A stretch of 64,000 nucleotides of DNA from Sulfobacillus thermosulfidooxidans (GCF_001280565.1 NZ_LGRO01000001.1:124001-188000); one strand, 5' to 3'; shown: positions 13,674 to 22,475, counted from the first letter of the stretch. Translations and numbers: made by a program. The notes: a model not told the origin generated them from the sequence alone.

Positions 13674-13758
13674 CGGTTCACGACTTATGCAAAAATCACA
13701 TAGCTAAGGTTGTACGCAATGAATATTGAACACCGTCCATCTTGAAGCAATTTCGTGC

Positions 13759-15180
13759 TTACTCGTTCATCGCCTCTTTGAGGCGATGACGTAAGAACAG
13801 CCAAGCGATCCAGGCCACCAGAATGCCAGCAAAGCCGACGATAGCCCCCATCGCTTCCCCCTGAGCGAATGGGGAAGCCAAAAGACCAATGAAAATGATG
13901 GCAATGACCAAATACGTGGTATATGGAAAACCCCACAATGTATAGGTGAGACGCTCGGGATGGTGTCGCTTCAGATACGGCCGGTAATAGAGCTGGGTAA
14001 GGAGAACCATAAACCAGATAAACATGGCTTGAAATCCCGTTGCGGTGACTAAATAGCCATAGGCTTTGGCTGGTAATACATAAGCAAGAACAATTGTTAA
14101 GGCAAGCAGTCCCGCACTCATCCAAATGGCATTGGCAGGCACCCCTTTTTTGTTTAACTTTCCTAAGAGTTTAGGCGCTTGGTTAGCATGGGCCAACCCA
14201 TATAATACGCGTACGTTGGAATAAAGGGCGGCGTTCATCGTTGACAATACGGCGAACAGTAAGACGAGATTCATAATTGCCGCGCCATAAGGTATATGCG
14301 TTGCTCGAATGGCTAACACGAAAGGAGAGACGGATGATGACATGTGATTCCATGGTACCAAATTTAAAATCAGTATCATGGATCCCAAGTACATGACAAA
14401 CACGAGCCCAATGGTCCAGCGAATGGTACGGGCAATGGTTTTTCCAGGATTTTTGGTTTCTGCAGCCGCTAACCCAATAACTCCGGTTCCAGCATAAGCA
14501 AATAATACTAGTAAAAACGCTGGGGCTGCACCAAGCCATCCATGAGGTATCCAACCTCCATAGTGCGTGAAGCTGGAAAAACCGCATGGAGCAATGTGGT
14601 GAGGGGTGAGGGGAAGAATGTGAGTTACCGCTAAAGCTCCAACGCCAACAAAAAGTAGCACAGCAATGGATTTCACGCCGGCCATGACCCCTTCGATCGT
14701 GCCAAATCCACGGACACTAATGAAGTTGATTGAGACGATAAATATTGAGTAAGATAACGACCAAATCCATAACGCTACCTGGGGAAACCATAGTCGTGAG
14801 AAAAGACTCGCGGCCGTGACTTCGCTGGACATGGTTAAAACACTGGAAAACCAAAAAATCCAACCGGCCACAAATGTCCACCCGGGACCTAAGACCACTT
14901 TGGTGTAGTTTAAGAATGACCCAGGAGTGGGGGAGGCAATAGACATTTCGCCAAGAGCGGAAATTTCGAGGTACATAGCAATCCATCCAATGGCATAAAG
15001 GACGAGAATGCTAGGACCGGCCCGTTTAATCGCGAGACCACTGGCCATAAAAAGTCCCGAACCCATAATGCCGCCGATCGTCAAAAGGGTCAGTGTAAAC
15101 GTTCCGAGATCTTTTTGAAAACTCTGGTGAATTTTGGAAACATTTTGCCGAAGGTGAATCCGTCCCGACTTAATACTCAC
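13759..15180 (-). CDS. Amino-acid permease, APC superfamily (AAT-like)
   Basis: An integral membrane protein of about 12 segments that should carry an amino acid with protons. Family features are GGIMGSGLFMASG in the first segment, the loop SPTPGSFLNYTKVVLGPGW, AGTGVIGLAAAETKNPGKTI, and the late segment STMNAALYSNVRVLYGLA followed by NKKGVPANAIW. The start is GTG at 15180, after AAGGAGGG; the longer frame to 15231 has no site. Length 473 residues. It is divergent from the thioesterase, sharing a 136-base upstream region. Substrate is not determinable. Confidence 0.9.
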   Translation of the reverse strand: MSIKSGRIHLRQNVSKIHQSFQKDLGTFTLTLLTIGGIMGSGLFMASGLAIKRAGPSILVLYAIGWIAMYLEISALGEMSIASPTPGSFLNYTKVVLGPGWTFVAGWIFWFSSVLTMSSEVTAASLFSRLWFPQVALWIWSLSYSIFIVSINFISVRGFGTIEGVMAGVKSIAVLLFVGVGALAVTHILPLTPHHIAPCGFSSFTHYGGWIPHGWLGAAPAFLLVLFAYAGTGVIGLAAAETKNPGKTIARTIRWTIGLVFVMYLGSMILILNLVPWNHMSSSVSPFVLAIRATHIPYGAAIMNLVLLFAVLSTMNAALYSNVRVLYGLAHANQAPKLLGKLNKKGVPANAIWMSAGLLALTIVLAYVLPAKAYGYLVTATGFQAMFIWFMVLLTQLYYRPYLKRHHPERLTYTLWGFPYTTYLVIAIIFIGLLASPFAQGEAMGAIVGFAGILVAWIAWLFLRHRLKEAMNE

Positions 15181-15316
15181 ACAATTTCCCTCCTTACCAA
15201 TCCTGATGGTAGGATGTTGATTTGAGGACACGCTTATACCATCTGGTTATCACCCCATAACGGTCGCGCATACGCGGACAAGAGGGCAAGAGGACAAAAG
15301 GAAAGGAACGATTGAA

Positions 15317-15796
15317 TTGGATAAGGGACGCACGCCATCGTTTTCTCGAACAGAAATGACCGAATTGGTCCTGCCCGGAGATTCCAATCAACTGGGAAAT
15401 ATTTTAGGTGGGCGCCTCATGCACTGGATTGATTTGGCAGCTGCTATTACTGCAGCTCGTCATGCAGGCCATGTGGCTGTTACTGCGTCAATGGATTCGT
15501 TGGAATTTATACACCCGGTAAAAGTCGGTCAAGTGGTTCGGCTGATTGCTCAAGTCAATTGGGTAGGACGAACATCTATGGAAATTGGCGTGGATGTGTA
15601 CCGGGAAGACATGCATGATGATGACATCAAAAAAACCAGCACAGCCTATCTCACTTTTGTGGCGTTAGATGATCACGGTAAACCCATTGAGGTACCGCGC
15701 TTGATTCTCGAAACGCCCGAAGAAATTGAGCGTTTTCATCAAGCCGAGCAAAGGCGACAAGAACGACTCAAACACCGTCAACGTGCTAAAGAATAA
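15317..15796 (+). CDS. Acyl-CoA thioesterase, hotdog fold (YciA/BACH type)
   Basis: Hydrolyses acyl-CoA to free acid and CoA. The 159 residues contain the family segment LPGDSNQLGNILGGRLMHWI, followed by DLAAAITAARHAG, with the acidic residue of the active site, then the strand SMDSLEFIHPVKVG. The C-terminal 25 residues are a charged helix rich in Arg, Gln and Glu. The start is TTG at 15317, after AAAGGA about nine bases upstream. A good terminator follows, so it is a single-gene transcript. Confidence 0.9.
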   Translation: MDKGRTPSFSRTEMTELVLPGDSNQLGNILGGRLMHWIDLAAAITAARHAGHVAVTASMDSLEFIHPVKVGQVVRLIAQVNWVGRTSMEIGVDVYREDMHDDDIKKTSTAYLTFVALDDHGKPIEVPRLILETPEEIERFHQAEQRRQERLKHRQRAKE

Positions 15797-15806
15797 GATA
15801 TGACAC

Positions 15807-15842
15807 GAGGCTGGGTTATCACCGACCCAGCCTCATTTTTTG
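15807..15842 (+). terminator. Rho-independent terminator after the thioesterase gene
   Basis: A perfect 10 bp stem, GAGGCTGGGT with ACCCAGCCTC, closes an eight-base loop and is followed by ATTTTTT. Confidence 0.9.
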
Positions 15843-16122
15843 GTTAACTCAAACTGCTTGGATCCCTGAGAATGCTTCAAGTCTGTTTTAATGGGCATCC
15901 CCATGGATTACCCCCCGTCCGACTAGTATTGTTTCATCACAAATGGACTTGGCATTCGCTAAATACAATTTGCCCTTTACGCCCCATGAAGTTCTACAGG
16001 AAATCTGAAAGAGTTCTTCGCTATGATAATCCCAAGTCTTACAGCATCATCAGTCCACCTCATTGTTAAAGCCGGAGCAGCCGGGCCGCCTAATTCGGTA
16101 CGACCAGACGGGAGGATCTCAC

Positions 16123-16356
16123 ATGCCTACAGCACATGTATTGTCGTTAATAACCAAACTGACCACGCTTTTAGTTGATATCGCTGGGGGATTATTTTCC
16201 CTGGTAATGGTATATGGAGGGATTCGTTTCATGATTGCCCAAAGTCCTCGTAGTGTTCAAGCGGCGAAAGAACTGATGACTCGTGCAGCTACAGGTCTCG
16301 TCCTGATTTTACTGGTCGATGTGATTCGTCAGGTTCTTCAATATGCTGCCAGCTAA
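16123..16356 (+). CDS. VirB2/TrbC-like small membrane protein
   Basis: A 77-residue protein with two hydrophobic segments (about residues 12-36 and 54-72) joined by a short basic loop, FMIAQSPRSVQAAKEL. This is the layout of VirB2/TrbC pilin-type proteins and of the small membrane proteins that open Gram-positive type IV secretion loci. The ATG at 16123 follows GGGAGG; the longer frame from 16063 has none. Its end overlaps the VirB6-like gene by 14 bases. About 280 bases upstream hold no gene or clear promoter. Identity rests on topology and context more than on motifs. Confidence 0.6.
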   Translation: MPTAHVLSLITKLTTLLVDIAGGLFSLVMVYGGIRFMIAQSPRSVQAAKELMTRAATGLVLILLVDVIRQVLQYAAS

Positions 16357-17137
16357 TATCCATCCTGTACCCTCATCGTCATTTAGCCCCTTACAGTCGT
16401 TGTTAGTATGGGCGGGTAATGGATTAAATCATAGTTTGATTAAATTTAGTCAAATCGTGCTCACACACAGTGTGTTTTACCCCTTTGTGTTATCCGCATC
16501 GGCTTATCAGTTATTTGATTTGAGTCGAAATTTAGCGATCATGGCAAGTACTGCGTTTATTGTTATCGCATTGATCCAGTCCCAGTGGCCAGAATTGCAT
16601 GCAAAAGGCTTGGGATTGTCACCGGTGGTGATATTGCACCGGAGCCTGACACAAATTATTTGGGCTATCTTGTCGGTGCCATTCATCAATGCACTTCTCG
16701 CATTCAATAATGCGATTGTGCAAGCATTACGGGTGCCCGTGGTGCTCTCGTTTCATCTGTCATCTCACCTGGCATCTTTAACCGATCCGATAACCATTGT
16801 CGTGCTAACGATTGCTATTGTCGCGTTATTAGCCATCTTAGGAGCCTATTATGTGATTCGTAACGTGGAAATCGTGGTATTATTAGCACTTCTGCCATGG
16901 TTTGGATTATTTGGGATGACACAAGTGAGTATGTCATCGCTTCTCAAGTTAATGAAAGAGCTTTTGATAGCCATCTTTATTCAAAGCATTCAGGCTATGG
17001 TGTTTTATTTATTTGTTCATATGGTTGCTGCTAGTTCTGATACTCTCATGGGCCAAATCGAAGAAATCGGGTTGCTCTATTACATGATTAAATTGCCCCA
17101 ACAATTACGCCGTTTAGTAGGCACGGCCGGACCATAG
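16343..17137 (+). CDS. VirB6/TrbL-like polytopic membrane protein
   Basis: A 264-residue protein with about six hydrophobic segments. The C-terminal third, from WFGLFGMTQVSMSSLLKLMK to the FIQSIQAMVFYLFVHM helix, resembles the TrbL/VirB6 channel subunit of type IV secretion systems. It starts inside the VirB2-like gene (14-base overlap), so the two are coupled. VirB6 proteins form the inner-membrane part of the channel and work with VirB3 and VirB4, which follow here. Sequence identity to described families is likely low. Confidence 0.6.
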   Translation: MLPANIHPVPSSSFSPLQSLLVWAGNGLNHSLIKFSQIVLTHSVFYPFVLSASAYQLFDLSRNLAIMASTAFIVIALIQSQWPELHAKGLGLSPVVILHRSLTQIIWAILSVPFINALLAFNNAIVQALRVPVVLSFHLSSHLASLTDPITIVVLTIAIVALLAILGAYYVIRNVEIVVLLALLPWFGLFGMTQVSMSSLLKLMKELLIAIFIQSIQAMVFYLFVHMVAASSDTLMGQIEEIGLLYYMIKLPQQLRRLVGTAGP

Positions 17138-17223
17138 AGCCTTTCCAATAGGGTCTTGCGTGTTAAGGCAACTTGAAAGTTCGTATAAGGCGTGCTGAGT
17201 GCGGGGCACGAAAGGATTTCAAA

Positions 17224-17511
17224 ATGTCTAAAGAACCTTACCGGATTGTTGCTATTCCTTTACAGGCTGATCCTCCAATTATGGCCGGAATGCGGCTTCA
17301 GGATTTGATTTGGCCCGCCGCATCCATTGCCCTTGACATTTTATTATCGCGGCACGGGAAATGGTCTGAGGCGGCACTGGACATGGAACGGGCATTAATT
17401 TTCATCGGAGGGATTTCACTCGCAATGGTGCGCATTCAATCTCGGACCCTGCCGGTGTGGTTGATGGTGATTGGTCTCTTTCTTTGCCGGCCCCGGCGTT
17501 ATTTGCCATAA
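17224..17511 (+). CDS. PrgI/VirB3-like small membrane protein
   Basis: A 95-residue protein with a conserved-looking N-terminal segment (MSKEPYRIVAIPLQADPPIM) and one or two hydrophobic helices (about 25-40 and 60-85). Size, topology and position directly before a TraC-N and a VirB4-type gene match PrgI/VirB3. The ATG at 17224 follows AAAGGA by about eight bases; an upstream in-frame start at 17173 lacks a site. The strongest evidence is the gene order. Confidence 0.5.
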   Translation: MSKEPYRIVAIPLQADPPIMAGMRLQDLIWPAASIALDILLSRHGKWSEAALDMERALIFIGGISLAMVRIQSRTLPVWLMVIGLFLCRPRRYLP

Positions 17512-17539
17512 CAAGAATAATTCGAGGAGGAAAAAGGGG

Positions 17540-18115
17540 ATGGATATTTACCTGAATCGGTTATTTCCTATTCGGGCCATTGGGCCAGGCATCTGTCTGG
17601 TGCATAAAGATCGGTATGTGGCGATTTTGGAAGCGATTCCCATAAATTTTGCTTTGCGCGCCCCCCAAGAGCAAGAACGGTTAATAAAGGGATATGCTAA
17701 TTTCCTTAATGGACTCAACTTTCCTGTTCAGCTCTTTGTCCGTTCCGATTTTTTACGCGTGGATGAATATCTTGCCGACCTCAAAAGTCATGAAGACGCC
17801 ATTGAAGCGCATCTTCGCCCATCCCTCGGCGATTATATTCAATTTTTACGGGAGACAGTCAGTGTCAACCGATTAGTTAAACGTCGATTTTATATTGTGA
17901 TGGCGTGGCAAGGGCATGAATCGCGAAAAATACCACGCATTCGTGGGGAAATACTCTGGGACGAAGCGGAACAAGAATTGATCCGGCGACGGGAAATCCT
18001 CATTCAAGGATTAAGACCGTTAGGTATCCGGCTGCAAACACTTGACCAAGTGAATACCTTGCACTTTTTGCAATCCAGTTTTGGTCAAGGCCAAACTGCC
18101 AATGAAGGGTCCTGA
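17540..18115 (+). CDS. TraC-like N-terminal domain protein of a type IV secretion system
   Basis: A 191-residue soluble protein resembling the N-terminal TraC domain that in many Firmicutes precedes the VirB4 ATPase domain, as a separate protein or fused. The start region YLNRLFPIRAIGPGICLVHK and the segment FLNGLNFPVQLFVRSDFL are the recognisable parts. The ATG at 17540 follows GAGGAGG by nine bases. It is separated from the ATPase by about 300 bases that hold a possible micro-gene. Function is presumably to dock the ATPase to the channel. Confidence 0.6.
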   Translation: MDIYLNRLFPIRAIGPGICLVHKDRYVAILEAIPINFALRAPQEQERLIKGYANFLNGLNFPVQLFVRSDFLRVDEYLADLKSHEDAIEAHLRPSLGDYIQFLRETVSVNRLVKRRFYIVMAWQGHESRKIPRIRGEILWDEAEQELIRRREILIQGLRPLGIRLQTLDQVNTLHFLQSSFGQGQTANEGS

Positions 18116-18229
18116 ACTCTGAATGTTCCCAGGTCTTTTCTTTCCTGGTCGAATACTCTCTGGCTTGTAACGGGTGTTTCAAACCCAGAGCCGAAATAAG
18201 AAGAACTCTGAGAAAGGAGGGCACCTGGT

Positions 18230-18349
18230 GTGCCGAATCCTCGCGCAAAATGGCGTTATACCCTCGTGATGGCTCGCTGGACAGTAGTTTGGCGTCTCAC
18301 TAACGGCGTGCGTCTTGGGATAATACAAAAGGTCATTGCAAAGGCATAA
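18230..18349 (+). CDS. Possible 39-residue basic peptide gene
   Basis: In the 303 bases between the TraC-N and VirB4-like genes, GTG at 18230 lies nine bases after a near-perfect AAAGGAGG (18213-18220) and opens a frame that ends with TAA at 18347. The peptide is Arg/Lys/Trp-rich (begins VPNPRAKWRYTLVMARWTVV) and could form an amphipathic membrane helix. The strong ribosome site is the main support; no family is recognised. The rest of the gap holds imperfect stems near 18130-18150 and 18162-18200 but no other gene. Confidence 0.45.
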   Translation: MPNPRAKWRYTLVMARWTVVWRLTNGVRLGIIQKVIAKA

Positions 18350-18418
18350 GGACCGGCCGCGAACCTATTGAATTCATCCGAAATCGAATTCATGGGAATC
18401 TAAACCAGGGAAAAACTA

Positions 18419-20107
18419 TTGCAGTTAAGACGTTTATACCGCCGTCGCCGCGTGATTCAAGATATTGACATTATTTGGCCAGATTTTATTGAAGTGGGAC
18501 CACGAGAGCTTCGCGTCGGCAATCGTTTTACACGTTCCTTTATGGCGGTAAGTTATCCCCGCCAAGTTTATCCCGGATGGTTTGACTCACTCTTACGGTT
18601 TCCCTATCCACTTACTATTGCTTTTTATCAAGGCCCTTTACCGCCACAGATAGTTTTGCGCTCGATGAAGCGTCATCTTTTGTGGAGCCGAGGCTTAGAC
18701 AATGCAGGAAAAGCCCAAGGGCATTTGAGTGATCCCTCCAGAGAAACGGCGATTGAAGATGCCGAACGTATTCGACAAAAGCTTGCCCGGGGGGATGCAC
18801 GCATTCTGGAAACCTCATTATTTATGACGTTATGGGCGGCAACACGGGATGAATTAAACGAAGCGACGGCCATGTTACAAAACCTGTGCGAGAGTATGCT
18901 TATAACGATTCGCCCGTTACATTTTCAGCATTTGCAAGGTTTTAAGTGGACATGGCCACTTGGAGAGCATCCTTCATTGGTTCGGGAAATGGAAAGTGAC
19001 ACCTGGGCGACATTTTTTCCCTTGGTCTCGGAAGAGATTATTCACAACCAAGGAATATTATGGGGGACAAATCCCCAAAACCATTCCCTGATTTTGGTCA
19101 ACCGATTTCTTATGCCCGCGCCTCATTCGATTACGATTGCATGGTCCGGAGCGGGCAAAAGTTACGCGGCAAAATTGGAGGTTTTGCGTGCGCGCTATCA
19201 GGAATTGCCTGTCTATATCATTGATCCGGAAGGAGAATACACGGTATTCCGCGAGGTAGGGGCGGATGTATGGTCCATAGGCCAGGGGCACGATAACCGC
19301 TTTCCTTTCGATCCGTTATCGATGTCTCGAGAAACGCACGATTTCGAGCATGACAGCGATTTTCTGATCCGTTTCTTGTCCCGGTTGTTGCCCCATTTAG
19401 AGAATCGGTTGAAAATGATTTTACCGCCCATTTTGTGGTCACATTGGAAATCGGCATCTTCTCCCACGTGGTCTGTCACACCCTTGACAGTGGACATTTC
19501 CGACGTTCTCGAAGAGATTTTAAGCCGTGATAAAGAACTTGCTGAACAACTCGATATGGCGATTACCCGGTGGCGTACGTTAGTGGGGACTGAAGCACGG
19601 GAATCGATTAATCCCCACTTTCAAGTCTTCGACTTAAGTCATCTCACAACGTCTATGAAAAATGCCGCATATCTGGCGATCAGTGAATGGCTCACACGTC
19701 AAACATTTTCAGGTTCCAGACGGCTCATTATCTTTGATGAAGCATGGCATCTGCTAACGGATCAAGAATCGGCCAAATATCTTGAATCCCTATTTCGACG
19801 AGCTCGAAAATGGGGAACAGCCTTGTCATTGATTACGCAGGATATGAATGACTTTGTTCGGTCTCAAACTGCAGAAGTATGTCTACGAAATGCCCCGATA
19901 GTGTTGCTGCTCAAACAACATCCCGAAAGCCTGCAGCAACTGGCCGCGTCTTTACGATTACATGAAGGAGAGGTTAGCCGGATTGCCCAAGCCGGGGTGG
20001 GAGAAGGGGTGTTGATGGTGGGCGAGGACCATGTGCCCATTCGAATTATGGGTGCGCCATCTGAAACCCGACTTCTTCATACAGCATATCGGAAGGAAAC
20101 AGTTTAA
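18419..20107 (+). CDS. VirB4-family type IV secretion ATPase
   Basis: A 562-residue ATPase with Walker A AWSGAGKSYAAK near residues 243-254, followed by YIIDPEGEYTVFREVGADVW and Walker B LIIFDEAWHLL, then the arginine-rich FRRARKWGTALSLITQDMND. These are the diagnostic VirB4/TraC/TrbE motifs. It is shorter than full VirB4 because the N-terminal TraC part is encoded separately upstream. The start is TTG at 18419, after AGGGA. It would power assembly or substrate passage through the VirB2/3/6-like membrane parts. Confidence 0.88.
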   Translation: MQLRRLYRRRRVIQDIDIIWPDFIEVGPRELRVGNRFTRSFMAVSYPRQVYPGWFDSLLRFPYPLTIAFYQGPLPPQIVLRSMKRHLLWSRGLDNAGKAQGHLSDPSRETAIEDAERIRQKLARGDARILETSLFMTLWAATRDELNEATAMLQNLCESMLITIRPLHFQHLQGFKWTWPLGEHPSLVREMESDTWATFFPLVSEEIIHNQGILWGTNPQNHSLILVNRFLMPAPHSITIAWSGAGKSYAAKLEVLRARYQELPVYIIDPEGEYTVFREVGADVWSIGQGHDNRFPFDPLSMSRETHDFEHDSDFLIRFLSRLLPHLENRLKMILPPILWSHWKSASSPTWSVTPLTVDISDVLEEILSRDKELAEQLDMAITRWRTLVGTEARESINPHFQVFDLSHLTTSMKNAAYLAISEWLTRQTFSGSRRLIIFDEAWHLLTDQESAKYLESLFRRARKWGTALSLITQDMNDFVRSQTAEVCLRNAPIVLLLKQHPESLQQLAASLRLHEGEVSRIAQAGVGEGVLMVGEDHVPIRIMGAPSETRLLHTAYRKETV

Positions 20108-20163
20108 AAATTCTGAAGACATTTTGGGATATAACGTAGCGTAAGCCAATAGGAGGTATTGCC

Positions 20164-20700
20164 TTGAAATCTGTCTTATCCGTTAAATCGTCGGCTTTGT
20201 GGGGAATGTTAGTGGCTGGACTTGTCTATGGGGGACTCAGTGTGCTGCCCTGGTTACGTCCTTTACCTCGGGTACCGGTGGTGGAACAATCTTATGCACA
20301 GGGCACTTTTTTACGGCCATCTGATATCCATTGGATACCGATGAACCGGCATATGGAGAACCTATCCCCCGGATATTTAAAAATTGCGCTGAGTCCCGGT
20401 GAAATTGTGTCACCGGCTATGTTCTCGCGCCAACCCCAATCATCGCGAGGAATTTTAGTCGATATTCCCTCATCCTCGACATTCGCGCAGGATGGACAAA
20501 AGGTGCGCATTTTAGTAATCAGTGCATCGGGACATTTGTGGTCTTCGGGTCCTGTAACCGTCATTGATGCTCCTCATGGCAATGGATTGATGGGGACGGG
20601 AGGAGGATCTTTACTCGTGGAAATGTCATGGTCCCAGGCACTAACATTTGAAAAGCTCAGTGTTCACGGAAGTGTTTCAGTGGTGGGGATTCAATCGTGA
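20164..20700 (+). CDS. SAF-domain protein, CpaB/RcpC-like
   Basis: A 178-residue protein with an N-terminal membrane helix (ALWGMLVAGLVYGGLSVLPW) and then a SAF/beta-clip domain: YAQGTFLRPSDIHWIPM and LSPGEIVSPAMFS are the usual SAF segments. CpaB/RcpC proteins of Tad pili have this layout and act in the periplasm or cell wall space. TTG at 20164 lies after AGGAGGT. It overlaps the CpaE-like gene by four bases. A compound role with the VirB-like genes is suggested by order alone. Confidence 0.75.
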   Translation: MKSVLSVKSSALWGMLVAGLVYGGLSVLPWLRPLPRVPVVEQSYAQGTFLRPSDIHWIPMNRHMENLSPGYLKIALSPGEIVSPAMFSRQPQSSRGILVDIPSSSTFAQDGQKVRILVISASGHLWSSGPVTVIDAPHGNGLMGTGGGSLLVEMSWSQALTFEKLSVHGSVSVVGIQS

Positions 20701-21656
20701 TTATCGTGGCGGTGGAACACGCTGGTCTTGAACATTTTATACAAGAGGAAATTGTGAATCATGAGGACTTTGACCGGGTGACTATCGTCCATTCCTGGGA
20801 GGAAGTTCGGAAACTGGCCAGGCGGGCCCAAAAAGTTTTATTGGGAGAACGCGTTATTCGGCACGTGTCTGCCGAGCAACTTGTCAAACTGATTGAACAG
20901 GAACCAATGATACAGTGGGTTGTGTGGACGAGTGATGCGGAATATTGGCGCACCCTTTTGGGTGAACATGTGGAAGTGTGGGAACAAACTTTAGGTCCTG
21001 ATGACTTAAAAAAATGGCTTAAAGTGATACCCACAGCCCCACGCATTCACATTCCGCGCCGGTGGTTCTTATGGTCGACTTCTGGAACTTTTCATCGCCA
21101 GCTCCTATGGCGCGATCTTCTTGAGCAGATGAAAACTCAATATCAAGAGGGGATGCTGATAGACTATGATTGGGAACAAGCTCTTGTCACCCGGCTATGG
21201 GAATCGCGAAATTTTTCCAATGACAATTTTCCTTATGCCAAGCTTACGCCTCAAGTTGCAACGTGGGGATGGATTGTACCCGCTCCGATGCCGTGGATGC
21301 CTATTTTTTATAGGCCTGAGATTACCGATGTGAAACGGACATTAGCGCAAACCAAGTCATGGATGGCATGGGACCTAGGAATGAATTTGCGCGATCCTCT
21401 TGCCAGCCTTGTCATTTCGGCGTTGCCAACAGGTTTGATCTTTACCAGTGAAGAGGGTTCTGGCGACGTATTTCGTCACGGACTATTGATGATCAAAGAA
21501 CTCAATCCTCAATGTGAAATCATACTGGTCGGAGATCAAGCTTCTCGAATGGGACGCCAATATGGATTGCCGTCCTTAACCTCTTCACAATCTCCTATGG
21601 TTGCTTCTGGCTTGCTGAGACGGTGGCTGCGTCGTCAGCCGAGGATAAACCGGTAA
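20697..21656 (+). CDS. Degenerate CpaE/TadZ-like protein
   Basis: A 319-residue protein coupled to the SAF gene by a GTGA overlap. The first 110 residues look like a receiver-type fold (IIVAVEHAGLEHFIQEEIV), and a segment FLWSTSGTFHRQLLWRDLL sits where CpaE/TadZ proteins have their deviant Walker A, followed by MLIDYDWEQALVT where they have the Asp of switch II. The phosphate-binding Gly-Lys is missing, so ATP binding is doubtful. TadZ-like proteins mark the pole or site for Tad assembly. The assignment rests on position after a CpaB-like gene and on these weak matches. Its last 62 bases overlap the PadR gene on the other strand. Confidence 0.5.
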   Translation: MIIVAVEHAGLEHFIQEEIVNHEDFDRVTIVHSWEEVRKLARRAQKVLLGERVIRHVSAEQLVKLIEQEPMIQWVVWTSDAEYWRTLLGEHVEVWEQTLGPDDLKKWLKVIPTAPRIHIPRRWFLWSTSGTFHRQLLWRDLLEQMKTQYQEGMLIDYDWEQALVTRLWESRNFSNDNFPYAKLTPQVATWGWIVPAPMPWMPIFYRPEITDVKRTLAQTKSWMAWDLGMNLRDPLASLVISALPTGLIFTSEEGSGDVFRHGLLMIKELNPQCEIILVGDQASRMGRQYGLPSLTSSQSPMVASGLLRRWLRRQPRINR

Positions 21657-21993
21657 TTTCATGATATTTGGCTAAAAACGTTGCCAAAGAGGCTTGTTTG
21701 ACTTCCATCTCTTGAGCCCACGCGTCCAATCGGGATTTTCCGTCTGGGGTAATTTGATATTGACGCGTGGGGGCCCCATTATCTTCTGTAACCCACGATG
21801 ACGTGAGACAACCATCTTCTTCCAGCTCGCGTAATAACCGGTAGATGCGTCCGCTATCGACGGTCCATTCTTTTGGCAACATGGTACTCAGACGGGAAAG
21901 AAGATGGCCACCATGATCCGGTTGTTGATATAGCAGTAAAAGAACAAAAGCTTCAAGATGTTTTCCGGTCTGATAGCGTTTTAGATTCGGCAT
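21595..21993 (-). CDS. PadR-family transcriptional regulator
   Basis: A 132-residue winged-helix regulator. It shows the PadR N-terminal helix-turn-helix (HLEAFVLLLLYQQPDHGGHLLSRL), the wing VDSGRIYRLLRELEEDG, and YQITPDGKSRLDAW. PadR proteins usually repress genes for detoxification or transport, often in response to phenolics. ATG at 21993 follows GGAGGTGAT by seven bases. It lies downstream of a CMD-like and an aldolase gene on the same strand but is separated from them by a terminator. Its 3' end overlaps the CpaE-like gene convergently. Confidence 0.85.
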   Translation of the reverse strand: MPNLKRYQTGKHLEAFVLLLLYQQPDHGGHLLSRLSTMLPKEWTVDSGRIYRLLRELEEDGCLTSSWVTEDNGAPTRQYQITPDGKSRLDAWAQEMEVKQASLATFLAKYHEITGLSSADDAATVSASQKQP

Positions 21994-22015
21994 GGGTATC
22001 ACCTCCTGAATCCGC

Positions 22016-22044
22016 AAAAAGGAGGCAGTAGTTGCCTCCTTTTT
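22016..22044 (-). terminator. Terminator after the CMD-like gene
   Basis: A perfect 12 bp inverted repeat, AAAAAGGAGGCA with its complement around a five-base loop, runs into five T on each side. It closes the minus-strand aldolase-CMD transcript before the PadR gene and could work in both directions. Confidence 0.85.
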
Positions 22045-22054
22045 TGGGTGCTTG

Positions 22055-22432
22055 TTAAGCTTGCTGTTCTTGCAAAATGGTTTCGAGTCCTTCTAAGGAG
22101 GCTGAAAAGACGGCGGTCCCAGCAATAAATTGGGCATGGGCCATCACCGCACCGATCTCTTCGTGTGTTACTCCGGCATTTAAAGCGGCTTGCATGTTAT
22201 TGCGAATGCACATCGGCACACGAGTAACTAAAGCCGCAGCCAAATTGACCATGGCGATTGTTTTGGCATCAAGAGGATTGTCTTCCCGGTATAGTTTACT
22301 AACTGTTGCCTGGGCCTCTGCAATGTTCGGGTTTACTTCAGCCAAATAACGTCGTAACTTAATGGGACGGCCCAATTTGATTTCTTCTTGACGAATTTGT
22401 TCCAAAATGCGTTGTTTCTTTTCGAGATTCAC
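22055..22432 (-). CDS. Carboxymuconolactone decarboxylase family protein
   Basis: A 125-residue all-helical AhpD/CMD-fold protein. The family part is KTIAMVNLAAALVTRVPMCIRNNMQ and the following GVTHEEIGAVMAHAQFIAGT. Only one cysteine is seen in the region where AhpD has CxxC, so a peroxidase role by the AhpD mechanism is unlikely. The start is GTG at 22432, with GGAGG nine bases before; a longer frame to 22492 lacks a site. It follows the class II aldolase by 43 bases, which suggests one operon for degradation of a small hydroxy acid or sugar acid (inference). Confidence 0.8.
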   Translation of the reverse strand: MNLEKKQRILEQIRQEEIKLGRPIKLRRYLAEVNPNIAEAQATVSKLYREDNPLDAKTIAMVNLAAALVTRVPMCIRNNMQAALNAGVTHEEIGAVMAHAQFIAGTAVFSASLEGLETILQEQQA

Positions 22433-22475
22433 GATATGATTCCTCCATTTGTCAGACACTTTGTTTACGATAAAA

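Noticed and set aside
15872-16069. 65-codon frame before the VirB2-like gene
   Set aside because: Starts just after a terminator without a ribosome site and has an atypical composition; it overlaps the upstream in-frame extension of the VirB2-like gene.
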